Of a DNA stretch of 10,896 nucleotides, positions 1 through 7,007 are shown piece by piece. Positions within the stretch are counted from its first letter, which is position 1, and every line of letters begins with the position of its first letter. A program made the position numbers and the translations under genes. The notes beneath the pieces are model-generated. The model did no database searches, was not told the origin of the DNA, and saw only the letters and a program-made list of their open reading frames with translations. Source of the DNA: Lactobacillus sp. UBA5815 (GTDB taxonomy: Bacteria > Bacillota > Bacilli > Lactobacillales > Lactobacillaceae). The stretch is taken from NCBI GenBank assembly GCA_002417825.1, contig DICX01000091.1, positions 16,653-27,548 of the forward strand. The letters are read 5' to 3'.

Positions 1-92
1 TCAGCCATCTGATCAGCCGTTTCATGAGATGGCTTCATGTTATCCCCGCTCATATGACTCATGTCTTTCATGTTCATGTCATCATGCTTCAT
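1..92 (-). CDS. copB: CopB-like copper-translocating P-type ATPase, N-terminus only (partial)
   Basis: Only the first 30 or so codons are inside the window; the gene runs off the left edge. The readable N-terminus is rich in Met and His (starting MKHDDMNMKDMSHMSG), which is typical of the metal-binding tail of CopB-type copper/silver-exporting P1B ATPases of lactic acid bacteria. No ATPase domain is visible, so the call rests on this tail and on the copY gene directly upstream. The start ATG at 92-90 follows a GAGGTG ribosome binding site with 7-base spacing and overlaps the 3' end of copY by 11 bases, so the two genes should be translated from one message. The protein would export excess Cu(I) across the cytoplasmic membrane. 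Other Met/His-rich copper proteins cannot be excluded from so short a stretch. Confidence 0.7.
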   Translation of the reverse strand, partial: MKHDDMNMKDMSHMSGDNMKPSHETADQMA

Positions 93-540
93 GTGACGTC
101 ACCTCGCAATCTTGACAATGAGCTTTCGCTGGCAGACAGTTGCATGGCACTTTCTCTGGTGCGTTTGCCATTTTTTTAGTCAAAACAGTCTGAAGTTCTT
201 GAACGTCTCGGCGTGACAATGGCAATTCTTGAATCAGATCCACCAGTGTTTGGCCACGATTCATCGCGCAAAAGTCATGAAACAGTGCTTCGGCACTCGC
301 GTTCATCGCTTCTTTTTCTTGGATCCGTGCTTGAAAGACGAAACAGCCATGTTGTTTTTCTGCAGAAACGAAATCTTTCTTGCTGAGTCGTCTGATCAGT
401 GTTTTGATCGTAGAATCGCTCCAGTCTCGTTTCATTTGCAGGGTATCGATCAATTCTCGGCTCGTCACTTGACCTTTGGTCCAAATGACCCGCATTAATT
501 CCCATTCACTTGGACTGATTGCTTCGATTTTTGATTTCAT
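82..540 (-). CDS. copY: CopY-family copper-responsive transcriptional repressor
   Basis: A 152-residue protein of the BlaI/MecI/CopY (penicillinase repressor) family. Residues about 8-70 form the winged helix (SEWELMRVIW, then a helix with STIKTLIRRL), and the middle part is the dimerisation region. The C-terminus has four cysteines, Cys133, Cys135, Cys142 and Cys145 (CNC, six residues, CQDC), which should bind Cu(I) or Zn(II). In the family, Zn-loaded protein sits on cop boxes and Cu(I) releases it. The spacing differs from the classical CxCx4CxC. The ATG at 540-538 follows a strong AGGAGGTG site at 552-545. It is the first gene of a copY-copB unit and should repress itself through the two cop boxes just upstream. 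Confidence 0.93.
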   Translation of the reverse strand: MKSKIEAISPSEWELMRVIWTKGQVTSRELIDTLQMKRDWSDSTIKTLIRRLSKKDFVSAEKQHGCFVFQARIQEKEAMNASAEALFHDFCAMNRGQTLVDLIQELPLSRRDVQELQTVLTKKMANAPEKVPCNCLPAKAHCQDCEVTSHEA

Positions 541-558
541 CTTGCACCTCCTAAAGTT

Positions 559-568
559 TACATTTGTA
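559..568. promoter_or_regulatory. cop box 1 (CopY operator)
   Basis: TACATTTGTA matches the CopY operator consensus TACAnnTGTA exactly and sits inside the longer palindrome TTTACATTTGTAAA. It lies just downstream of the -10, over the expected transcription start. Confidence 0.9.
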
Positions 569-569
569 A

Positions 570-599
570 ATTATAATAGAGCTAGTTTACAGCTGTCAA
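570..599 (-). promoter_or_regulatory. copY-copB promoter
   Basis: On the minus strand there is a perfect -35 TTGACA (599-594), an 18-base spacer and a perfect -10 TATAAT (575-570), followed by the copY ribosome binding site and ATG. The two cop boxes overlap the -35 and the start-site region, so the promoter should be strong when derepressed. Confidence 0.9.
588..597. promoter_or_regulatory. cop box 2 (CopY operator)
   Basis: TACAGCTGTC matches TACAnnTGTA at all defined positions but the last, and lies in the near-palindrome GTTTACAGCTGTCAAC. It overlaps the -35 hexamer. Paired operators are also known upstream of the enterococcal cop operon. Confidence 0.8.
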
Positions 600-625
600 C
601 TCAAAAGCATCAAAAATCGGCAGGC

Positions 626-670
626 AAAAAAACTGATCGAAAGAAATCACGGCTTTCTCGATCAGTTTTT
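626..670 (-). terminator. Rho-independent terminator of the dha-type operon
   Basis: Perfect 13-base arms AAAAACTGATCGA (628-640) and TCGATCAGTTTTT (658-670) enclose a 17-base loop with a little further pairing. Read on the minus strand, the stem ends in a run of seven T (632-626), about 30 bases after the dhaM stop. T-runs on both sides mean it could also act on the plus strand. It separates the operon from the copY promoter on the same strand. Confidence 0.9.
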
Positions 671-699
671 GCTTTTTTATTGAAATTTAAAATCGATTT

Positions 700-1068
700 T
701 TACTTGATCACGATCTCGCCAAGTTGTTTGCTGATCTCTTTGATCGGTGTCCCCACTTCAGCTAATGCAGCCGCTGAATAAGCACCTTCAACGATCGGCA
801 CGTCGAAAACATGAACAGTCTTGTCAGTCAAATCTGCACAAACTTCAAGATTCATTTTTGAACTGCCTAAATCATAAAACGCGAGGATCTCATCAGCAGG
901 GTTTTCTTCGATCGCTTTTTGAACGTCTTCAACGTTCGTTCCGACGACATCACCAACACCACCTGTAATCGTGACGGAAACTTTTTTGGCGATCTGTGCG
1001 ATCAATTCTTTCGTGCCTTCTGCGATCAAACGGACATGCGAAACGATCACGATACCATATTGACTCAT
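700..1068 (-). CDS. dhaM: DhaM, PTS-EIIA-like phosphotransfer subunit of dihydroxyacetone kinase (single domain)
   Basis: A 122-residue EIIA-mannose-like domain. The N-terminal strand GIVIVSH carries His11, the expected phosphorylation site, and the family GGVGDVVGTNVEDVQKAI region follows at about 37-53. In PTS-dependent Dha kinases DhaM takes phosphate from HPr and rephosphorylates the ADP bound to DhaL. The protein ends after this domain. The multi-domain E. coli form (with HPr and EI-like parts) is absent, so HPr and Enzyme I must come from elsewhere in the cell. The start ATG overlaps the dhaL stop by 4 bases (ATGA) and has an AAAGGAG site 8 bases upstream, which indicates translational coupling. 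It is the last gene of the operon. Confidence 0.92.
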   Translation of the reverse strand: MSQYGIVIVSHVRLIAEGTKELIAQIAKKVSVTITGGVGDVVGTNVEDVQKAIEENPADEILAFYDLGSSKMNLEVCADLTDKTVHVFDVPIVEGAYSAAALAEVGTPIKEISKQLGEIVIK

Positions 1069-1637
1069 CCGTTGATCTCCTTTATCAAATCTTTGAACAG
1101 ATAACCGCTTGAAACCGCACCAGGGTCAATGTGACCAATGGCAGCATCGCCAACGAATTTGGCACGTCCTTTTTTGGCAGGCATCATTTTCGTTGACACC
1201 ACATCTTGTTCGATTTTGGATACAGTCAGCGTATCTTCTTTGAGAAGGTCTGCTGCAGGAATCCAGACGTCTAATAAGGTTTTGTCCCCAAGTTCAGCCT
1301 GCCCACGTCTTTGAATCCCGGCAACACCGCTGTCGATCATATCTGTCAATTCTGTTTTTTGACTCATTTGCAAAAACGCGGTTCCATAGATTGCACCCGA
1401 AGCGCCACTCACTTTTGTCAGAACTGCCATCGCAATCTTTTTCATGAGCTTTTGTACGTCTTCGCCTTCATTATCGGCTAAGACGTTTTGAATCGCTTCT
1501 GCACCACGCGCCATGTTCGTTCCGTGATCACTGTCCCCGATCGGCGTGTCGAGCTCATCTAAGTAAGCTTTGTTCGTCAACAAGTCTTTCGTCCAAGCGG
1601 AGAACCACTTGGTGATCAATTCACTGGTCACTTCCAT
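1065..1637 (-). CDS. dhaL: DhaL, ADP-binding phosphotransfer subunit of PTS-dependent dihydroxyacetone kinase
   Basis: A 190-residue DhaL (DAK2) domain, slightly shorter than E. coli DhaL. The nucleotide/Mg site is intact: Asp30, Asp35 and Asp37 occur in LDTPIGDSDHGTNM, at the same residue numbers as in E. coli. VSGASGAIYGT (76-86), GDKTLLDVW (117-125), KKGRAKFVG (155-163) and GHIDPGA (168-174) are all present. DhaL keeps ADP permanently bound as a cofactor and moves phosphate from DhaM to the substrate on DhaK. The ATG at 1637 has a GGAAAGG site 8 bases upstream and lies 3 bases after the stop of the membrane-protein gene. All visible catalytic features argue for an active enzyme, which matters given the odd DhaK partner upstream. 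Confidence 0.95.
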   Translation of the reverse strand: MEVTSELITKWFSAWTKDLLTNKAYLDELDTPIGDSDHGTNMARGAEAIQNVLADNEGEDVQKLMKKIAMAVLTKVSGASGAIYGTAFLQMSQKTELTDMIDSGVAGIQRRGQAELGDKTLLDVWIPAADLLKEDTLTVSKIEQDVVSTKMMPAKKGRAKFVGDAAIGHIDPGAVSSGYLFKDLIKEING

Positions 1638-1640
1638 CGT

Positions 1641-2309
1641 TTATGCCTTTCCTTTTGTTCCAACGAGCCATGCTGAGATCGTCCGATTGAAGAATCCGAT
1701 GACAGGACCTGTCCCGAAAGCAGTCAGCACTGTTCCTAAGCCAATGATACTCCCAAATGGGTACGAGCCAAGCGCCGTCCCAAAAATCAAGCCAACGATC
1801 ACACAGATCACATCCGTTATCATACGTGCATAGCTGAATGGCAGCTTTTTGATGTGATCAGACATCATAATTGCCAAAGCATCATATGGCGATACCCCTA
1901 AATCAGCGGTCATATAAAGCGACGCGCCCAAGCAGAGGATCGCTGTTCCTACGACTAACAGCAGCAATTTGACCCAAATCGTTTTCTCAGTGTCGAAAGC
2001 TAAAATAGTCCCTTTGAAAAGCTTCAAGAAGAAATCAACCAAATAGCCAACGAAGACCATGTTCAAGATCGTCCCTAAACCAAGTAAACGTTTGCCAAAG
2101 AAGAACATTGAAACCAGTAAGATGATGTTCAAGATTAATTGATAGTTGCCTAACGACATGTGCACATAAGAAGCTACCGCCGTGTTCATTCCCGTATAAG
2201 TATCCATTCCTAGCACGGAGCCTTTGTTGATTGCGATCCCCAAAGACAAGATGACGATGCCAAGTGCAGAAGAGAAGATGCTGCGAACGTTATATTTGCT
2301 AAAATCCAT
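1641..2309 (-). CDS. YczE/YyaS-type integral membrane protein inside the dha operon
   Basis: About 222 residues with five or six hydrophobic segments. It resembles the YczE/YitT-like membrane protein group (COG2364-like), whose biochemical function is not established. Two related halves can be seen: GSVLGMDTYTGMN near the N-terminus and ADLGVSPYDALAI in the middle, each followed by a membrane span. This suggests an internal duplication, as in many small transporters. I chose ATG 2309 because GGAAG lies 8 bases upstream; an in-frame TTG at 2324 has no clear site. It sits 26 bases after dhaK and 3 before dhaL, an unusual place, so it is probably tied to uptake or release of the substrate or product of this operon. 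That role is inference only. Confidence 0.8.
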   Translation of the reverse strand: MDFSKYNVRSIFSSALGIVILSLGIAINKGSVLGMDTYTGMNTAVASYVHMSLGNYQLILNIILLVSMFFFGKRLLGLGTILNMVFVGYLVDFFLKLFKGTILAFDTEKTIWVKLLLLVVGTAILCLGASLYMTADLGVSPYDALAIMMSDHIKKLPFSYARMITDVICVIVGLIFGTALGSYPFGSIIGLGTVLTAFGTGPVIGFFNRTISAWLVGTKGKA

Positions 2310-2335
2310 ATTTGTCACTTCCAATTCATCATAAT

Positions 2336-3304
2336 TTATATCGTGAAATCGTAATTCGTCACAGGTTTGATCAAGTCTTTCAACGTCTCATCGACAGACA
2401 AGACCGTCAAGATCAAACCAGGATAATTGAACATGTCATAGTAACTGCCTACGTTGGCGATCACCGTGTCATAACCGTTGGCTTTGAAATAATCAACGAT
2501 GCCATTCAGTAAAATATTGCCTTCGATGTATGAGGTGTAAAGCATCGTGTTCAATTCGATGCAGATTTTATGGCTGGCAGACGTTCCCAATTGTTCAAGG
2601 GCAAAATCGCTGATCTCTTTAACCAGCCCCTGCTCACCATGAAAGGCACTCGTAACTTTAGCAGGTTCATCTGCTAATCCTTTGCCATACATCAATGTGC
2701 CATCATCGGCAGCCATCACCGTGAACGACGTCAACTGATCGTTGGCGTGTTCTGTGACTGCAGTCACTTCTTTCAAATTCGACCCTTTTTTGGCGGCAGC
2801 CTGTGCGATTTTGATCAGCGTCAAGATACCGGACAAACCGGACCGTTCTTTCTTTTCCGCCGCACTGAAAAAGTTGTCGGTCACGGCGCAAACCGTTGCC
2901 GAAATCCCATCTGCTTCCAACATCTCAGCAGCCATCTCATTATTCATGACATCGCCGCTATAGTTGTTCGTCAACAAGATGACGCCTTTACCGGTATCGA
3001 CTTTTTTTGCAAGATTGTAGATGGAAAAATAATTTGGCGACGTATCCATGTTTCCGATGCTGACACCTTCTGCTAAATCTTCATGGACGACGGCCGGGAA
3101 CAATCTTCCCAAACCGCCACCACCAGAGGCGATAACACCGACTTTTTTCAATGGGCGCTCTTTCAACATCAGCCCCAAGCCGAACTCATCATCAACGAGT
3201 TCATAGGCATCAGGTCTCGTTTTGATGATCCCGAGCAATTCCTTTTTGATGATGTTCTCATCGTTGTCGATCAATACGTTTCGATGACGTAATTCATTAA
3301 GCAT
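2336..3304 (-). CDS. dhaK: DhaK-like substrate-binding subunit with altered active site
   Basis: A 322-residue DhaK (DAK1) homologue. Family features seen: a Gly-rich loop at 60-67 (SGGGGLGR), NNYSGD at 113-118 (Asp118, matching the E. coli catalytic Asp109), FHGEQG at 221-226 (His222, matching the His that binds dihydroxyacetone as a hemiaminal) and a recognisable C-terminal fold ending near KPVTNYDF. The loop normally reads GGGSGHEP, with a His (E. coli His56) used as acid/base. Here it is GGGGLGRLFP and that His is missing. The TVPAxGKP segment ahead of the covalent His is also not recognisable. The protein may phosphorylate a substrate other than dihydroxyacetone, or may be a sensor-like paralogue such as lactococcal DhaQ. 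Intact dhaL and dhaM downstream favour an enzyme. The ATG follows GGGAG with good spacing. Confidence 0.85.
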   Translation of the reverse strand: MLNELRHRNVLIDNDENIIKKELLGIIKTRPDAYELVDDEFGLGLMLKERPLKKVGVIASGGGGLGRLFPAVVHEDLAEGVSIGNMDTSPNYFSIYNLAKKVDTGKGVILLTNNYSGDVMNNEMAAEMLEADGISATVCAVTDNFFSAAEKKERSGLSGILTLIKIAQAAAKKGSNLKEVTAVTEHANDQLTSFTVMAADDGTLMYGKGLADEPAKVTSAFHGEQGLVKEISDFALEQLGTSASHKICIELNTMLYTSYIEGNILLNGIVDYFKANGYDTVIANVGSYYDMFNYPGLILTVLSVDETLKDLIKPVTNYDFTI

Positions 3305-3349
3305 CCAATCACTCCCTATTCTGCTTATTTATGGTTCAGCACTTTCATT

Positions 3350-4273
3350 TCACAAGCGCTGGATTCGAATCTGTTCTTTCAATCCTTCTAAATCTTCGAA
3401 CGCGGTCAAACCGGCATGCCTTGCCGTATCACTGGCAGCAGCAAGCGACGCGATCAAATTCTCTCGTCGATTCAAATGCCGTGCGTCCCCTGCCAAAAAA
3501 GTCCCCAGCATCGTATCACCTGCACCAGCCGTGTTCATCACCTCGATCTTAGGGGCGTTGCCGAACAAGACTTCCTGCTCATTCACGAGAAGCGCACCTT
3601 GGCTGCCCAAGGAGACTAAAACATTCTGTGCGCCTGCTCTGACGGCCTTTTTTGCCAGTTCGACGATTGCTTCGTTCGAACTGTCGCTTGGTGCGCCGAA
3701 CCATGAACTCAATTCTTCATTATTAGGCTTGATCAAGTATGGTCGATACTTCAACGCTGACAAAACTTCTTTATAACTCGTATCGATCACGAATTTAAAT
3801 TGGTTCTTCTGAGAAATCGCGGCGATTTCTTCAATGATGGCAGGATCGATTCCCTTCGAAAAACTTCCGGAAAGCACCAACGTGTCAGCAGAACCGATTT
3901 TTTTGACTTTGGCCATAATTCGCGCGATTTCATCAGGCGAGACCTCAGGACCGCTATTGACCAATTTATATTCTTGATCGGTTGCAATAACCTTTACAAA
4001 AACATTGATCCTGGTTATATTTTGGGTATGGACGAAATCATTCGGGATTTTCCGTTCTGACAGGACTTCCTCGATATACCGATTCGTGAACCCACCGCCA
4101 ACGCCAAGTGCGACGTTAGCGATCCCTAATTTTTTTAAAACGAAAGAGACGTTCACCCCTTTGCCGTTCGCTTGAATGTCATAATCATGCGTTCGATTGA
4201 CGACGCCGTCAGCCATCTTTGGCGTTTCGATGAACAGATCGATCGCCGGATTCAACGTTAACGTGTAAATCAC
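3350..4273 (-). CDS. PfkB-family sugar-phosphate kinase (1-phosphofructokinase / tagatose-6-phosphate kinase type)
   Basis: A 307-residue kinase of the ribokinase/PfkB superfamily, hexose-phosphate branch (FruK/LacC-like). Seen in order: TLTLNPAIDL at the N-terminus, NGKGVN substrate-loop motif (36-41), KPNNEEL (182-188), SLGSQGA (221-227) and NTAGAGD (247-253), whose Asp253 should be the catalytic base. It should use ATP to phosphorylate a ketose phosphate in the cytoplasm; fructose-1-phosphate and tagatose-6-phosphate are the usual substrates. Neither a PTS permease nor an aldolase gene accompanies it here, so the substrate is open. The start is GTG 4273 with AGGAGGTG about 10 bases upstream. 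It is the first gene of the operon and is followed 45 bases later by dhaK. Confidence 0.88.
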   Translation of the reverse strand: MIYTLTLNPAIDLFIETPKMADGVVNRTHDYDIQANGKGVNVSFVLKKLGIANVALGVGGGFTNRYIEEVLSERKIPNDFVHTQNITRINVFVKVIATDQEYKLVNSGPEVSPDEIARIMAKVKKIGSADTLVLSGSFSKGIDPAIIEEIAAISQKNQFKFVIDTSYKEVLSALKYRPYLIKPNNEELSSWFGAPSDSSNEAIVELAKKAVRAGAQNVLVSLGSQGALLVNEQEVLFGNAPKIEVMNTAGAGDTMLGTFLAGDARHLNRRENLIASLAAASDTARHAGLTAFEDLEGLKEQIRIQRL

Positions 4274-4337
4274 TTTTCGTTTTCACCTCCTAAAATCCTA
4301 AAAGCATAAAACCGCTTTCTTACCTGCTGATACTGTC

Positions 4338-4369
4338 ATTATATGGGGGGAGCCGGCGAAAATGTTTTC
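4338..4369 (-). promoter_or_regulatory. Promoter and operator-like repeat of the kinase-dha operon
   Basis: On the minus strand a perfect -10 TATAAT (4343-4338) lies about 65 bases before the GTG start; no good -35 is seen. The -35 position is covered by the inverted repeat GAAAA-TG-TTTTC (4358-4369), nested in a wider CGAAA...TTTCG pair (4357-4375). A repeat overlapping the -35 between a divergent regulator and its neighbour is the expected place for the RpiR-family protein to bind. Binding is inferred. Confidence 0.6.
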
Positions 4370-4397
4370 TGTTTCGGGGTAGCAGGACTGAAACGTT

Positions 4398-5189
4398 GTG
4401 CAACTTACAGGAGAAATCATCTTGACCCCAAAAAACATGGCTGCGTTAAGCCCTAGTGAAGCTTACCTGTGGCATTATATCCAAGATCACAAGCAGCTCG
4501 TGATGAATTGCTCGATCACTCAGCTCAGCGAGAAAGCAAACGTGTCGACAGCAACGATCGTCCGCACGATGAAAAAAGCCGGTTATTCTGGATACACCGA
4601 CTTTCGCTACAACGAATCCAATCAAAAAGACAGTAAGGCTCATTACGCGATCTTGAACCATGTCGATGAACAGATCCGCAACGTCATCATTCAAAACGAC
4701 GTTGAGATGACCAATACGCTGAACAATTTAAAAATCTCGGTCCTTGAGGACACCATTCAGCTGCTGTACAAGGCCAACAGCATTTATCTTTTTGCAAAGG
4801 GGCTTTCTGAAACAGTCGCCGAAGAGATGGAATTGAAATTTCGCTTGCTTAGCAAGGATGCCGAATTTTTCCACGATTCCAACATCATGGAGCAACTTTC
4901 CAAAACGCTGATCTCCAACCAAGACATCGTCGTCTTCATCACGCTGAATGGTGAAACACCTGAACTAGTCAAAACGGCAAAGATCTTGTCTGAACGCGAC
5001 ATCCCCAAAGTGACCTTGACCTGCAACGCGAACGCTTCAATCGTGAAATATACCGATGAATTGCTGCTAGGCTACTGCACATCTACCAATCTGTTCAACC
5101 AATTCGAAGTCAGTTCTCGGCTTCCGCTGCAGATCATGTCGCGTATCTTGCTGGATACTTATGTCGTTCGCACTCAGGAACAAAAATAG
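4398..5189 (+). CDS. RpiR-family transcriptional regulator (HTH plus SIS domain)
   Basis: A 263-residue protein with the RpiR layout. The N-terminal helix-turn-helix spans about 18-75 (LSPSEAYLWHYI, SITQLSEKANVSTATIVRTMKKAGYSGY), and a SIS sugar-phosphate-binding domain spans about 115-250, with TLNGETPEL (about 182-190) in place of the usual SxSGxT loop. Regulators of this type sense phosphorylated sugars. It is divergent from the kinase-dha operon with a 124-base gap, so it most likely controls that operon, with an effector made by it. The start is uncertain. GTG 4398 gives the longest protein but has only AGGA 10 bases upstream; TTG 4422 has AGGAG (4409-4413) at 8 bases and may be the true start, removing eight residues. 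Confidence 0.88.
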   Translation: MQLTGEIILTPKNMAALSPSEAYLWHYIQDHKQLVMNCSITQLSEKANVSTATIVRTMKKAGYSGYTDFRYNESNQKDSKAHYAILNHVDEQIRNVIIQNDVEMTNTLNNLKISVLEDTIQLLYKANSIYLFAKGLSETVAEEMELKFRLLSKDAEFFHDSNIMEQLSKTLISNQDIVVFITLNGETPELVKTAKILSERDIPKVTLTCNANASIVKYTDELLLGYCTSTNLFNQFEVSSRLPLQIMSRILLDTYVVRTQEQK

Positions 5190-5194
5190 GCAAT

Positions 5195-5239
5195 AAAAAA
5201 ACAACCGTAATGCTTTAACGGCAAAATGGTTGTTTTTTT
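5195..5239 (+). terminator. Rho-independent terminator after the RpiR-family gene
   Basis: Perfect 12-base arms AAAAAAACAACC (5195-5206) and GGTTGTTTTTTT (5228-5239) ending in seven T, just after the stop codon. A smaller CCGT...ACGG hairpin lies in the same stretch. Confidence 0.9.
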
Positions 5240-5330
5240 ATTTTGTTTTAAGTAAGTAATTTTCAAATTTTAGTAGTAAGTTATCTTTTCAAAAGAATAC
5301 TCTGTCATTTTACAAATATTTAGCATAATT

Positions 5331-5359
5331 TAGCATTGAAATTAATTATCATAATGCTA
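5331..5359. promoter_or_regulatory. Inverted repeat with Fur-like core upstream of the ABC transporter
   Basis: Perfect arms TAGCATT (5331-5337) and AATGCTA (5353-5359) flank a core. TGAAATTAATTATCA (5337-5351) agrees with the 7-1-7 Fur box TGATAATnATTATCA at 12 of 14 defined bases. A direct copy TAGCATAATT precedes it at 5321. No convincing -35/-10 pair could be fixed in this very AT-rich leader. Regulation by a Fur-type protein is a suggestion only, because AT-rich DNA gives such matches by chance. Confidence 0.35.
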
Positions 5360-5416
5360 TTCTTTATACAGTTAATTTTAATTATTATTTCAGCAAATGA
5401 CTGTAAGGAGCTCATC

Positions 5417-6985
5417 ATGGCACTACGTTATGCCCAAAAATGGCAAGTCGTCCTTTACGGCTTGTTAGCGATCATCAAATCGCTGCAAGCAGTTTTCGTG
5501 GCTTATATCATGCAACAATACATCAATTTCGCGCAAAAACCACAGGGAAGTTTGCTTCATCTACTGATTTTTGCAGTCGTCGGTTTGTTTGGCTTCGGCA
5601 TCATGAACATACTATATCAAGCGCTCAAAGCTAAGATCACCCAAGACGTCAATTTGAAGATCAAGACGATCGCGACGAATTACATGGTGCGTGCCCGTGA
5701 TGAAAAAGCTAAAATCGATGTTTCTTTCATGACGAACGATCTCAAACAATTGGAAACGAATCGGATCGGGGCTGAACTTGAAATCATCTTCAATGTCCTT
5801 CAATTCTTAGCTGCGATCATTTCTGCGGTCATTGGTTCTTGGCTCTTATCACTGATTTTTTTGATTGCTTCACTGACACCAGCTTTGGTACAAAAACTTT
5901 TAGGGCCAAAGATCGAAGCAAAATCTGCTGTTTGGGAATCCGATAACCGGCTTTACACCAACACAGTCAACGATACCGTCAACGGCAGTGCTATGGCTGA
6001 CTTATACGATGTCGAACCTTCTATGATCTCACGGCTGATTCATTCTGCTCAAAAGATGGAAACCGCATTGTGGCGGACGAATTTTCTTAAAGGCACAGCC
6101 AATGAAACCACGATCGCTGTCGCTTATATCTTCGGCATCTTTATTCCCTTCAGTTTCGGAATCTATCTTGTCACACGTGGGCAGATCATGTTGGGGACTT
6201 TCATGATGGTCGTTCAATTGGCGAACAACTTCATCAATCCGATCGTGGCAGTCTTTTCCTATGTCAACGACATGAAAACTGCAGCACCGATCTGGAAGCG
6301 CTTTAAGAAAATCTCACGATTCGAAGCACCAGAAACGACACCTCATGATGCCGATCACTTCAAACAGTTAATCGTCAAAGATGCTGGCGTCAAATTAGGT
6401 GGCCGCCAAATTTTCAAACACGTCGATCTAACCATTTATCCAGGAAAAAAACTTTTGCTCGTTGCCCCTTCTGGTTGGGGAAAATCAACATTGTTGAATG
6501 TTTTGACCGGCAATAAAACGCTCAATGAAGGTAGTTATCAAATCGACGGACAAGACTTGAATGGCAAATGGAATCAAGCTCACGGCTATTTCAGCTTTAT
6601 TCAGCAAAAGCCGTTCATTCTCAATGACACTCTCAAATATAACATCACTTTAGGTCGCAGCGTTTCAGAAGACCGCTTGAAACAAGTCATCAACGCTGCA
6701 GGTTTGACACCCCTTGTCTCTGAAAAGGGACTCGATTACATGCTATCTGCCAATGGCGCAAACTTGTCAGGAGGTCAGAATCAACGTGTCGAAATCGCAC
6801 GAGCCCTATTGACCAATCGACCAATCCTAATCGCCGATGAAGCGACTTCCTCACTGGACAATGAGCTTTCAAAGCGTATTCACCAAACAATCTTGAAAGA
6901 TTTCAAGGGTACCGTGATCGAAGTGGCGCACAAAGTATCAGACGAGGAAAAAGGCTGGTTCGATCAAGTCGTAAAATTAGGTTGA
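5417..6985 (+). CDS. ABC exporter, fused membrane and ATPase domains
   Basis: A 522-residue half-transporter in exporter order. The membrane domain covers residues 1 to about 310 with several hydrophobic spans, the first at about 10-30. The ATPase domain follows, with Walker A APSGWGKST (about 349-357), Q-loop FIQQKPF, signature LSGGQNQR (about 448-455), Walker B ILIADEAT (about 470-477) and the H-loop His in VAHK (about 503). All catalytic elements are intact. It should work as a homodimer or with a partner encoded elsewhere; no second ABC gene is adjacent. The substrate is unknown. I chose ATG 5417 because AAGGAG lies 6 bases upstream. An in-frame TTG at 5336 would add a very hydrophobic 27 residues but has no ribosome binding site. 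It is a single-gene unit bounded by terminators. Confidence 0.9.
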   Translation: MALRYAQKWQVVLYGLLAIIKSLQAVFVAYIMQQYINFAQKPQGSLLHLLIFAVVGLFGFGIMNILYQALKAKITQDVNLKIKTIATNYMVRARDEKAKIDVSFMTNDLKQLETNRIGAELEIIFNVLQFLAAIISAVIGSWLLSLIFLIASLTPALVQKLLGPKIEAKSAVWESDNRLYTNTVNDTVNGSAMADLYDVEPSMISRLIHSAQKMETALWRTNFLKGTANETTIAVAYIFGIFIPFSFGIYLVTRGQIMLGTFMMVVQLANNFINPIVAVFSYVNDMKTAAPIWKRFKKISRFEAPETTPHDADHFKQLIVKDAGVKLGGRQIFKHVDLTIYPGKKLLLVAPSGWGKSTLLNVLTGNKTLNEGSYQIDGQDLNGKWNQAHGYFSFIQQKPFILNDTLKYNITLGRSVSEDRLKQVINAAGLTPLVSEKGLDYMLSANGANLSGGQNQRVEIARALLTNRPILIADEATSSLDNELSKRIHQTILKDFKGTVIEVAHKVSDEEKGWFDQVVKLG

Positions 6986-7007
6986 TGATTCTGGCTATGC
7001 CGATATA

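Noticed and set aside
476..781. Plus-strand open frame of about 100 codons over copY, the cop promoter and dhaM
   Set aside because: It crosses a strong promoter, operators and a terminator, has no ribosome binding site and is antisense to real genes.
2310..2324. TTG start five codons upstream for the YczE-like gene
   Set aside because: The bases GGAAG just after this TTG serve as the ribosome binding site of ATG 2309.
5336..5416. TTG start that would add 27 hydrophobic residues to the ABC exporter
   Set aside because: No ribosome binding site before TTG 5336, it lies in the operator-like repeat, and ATG 5417 has AAGGAG at 6 bases.
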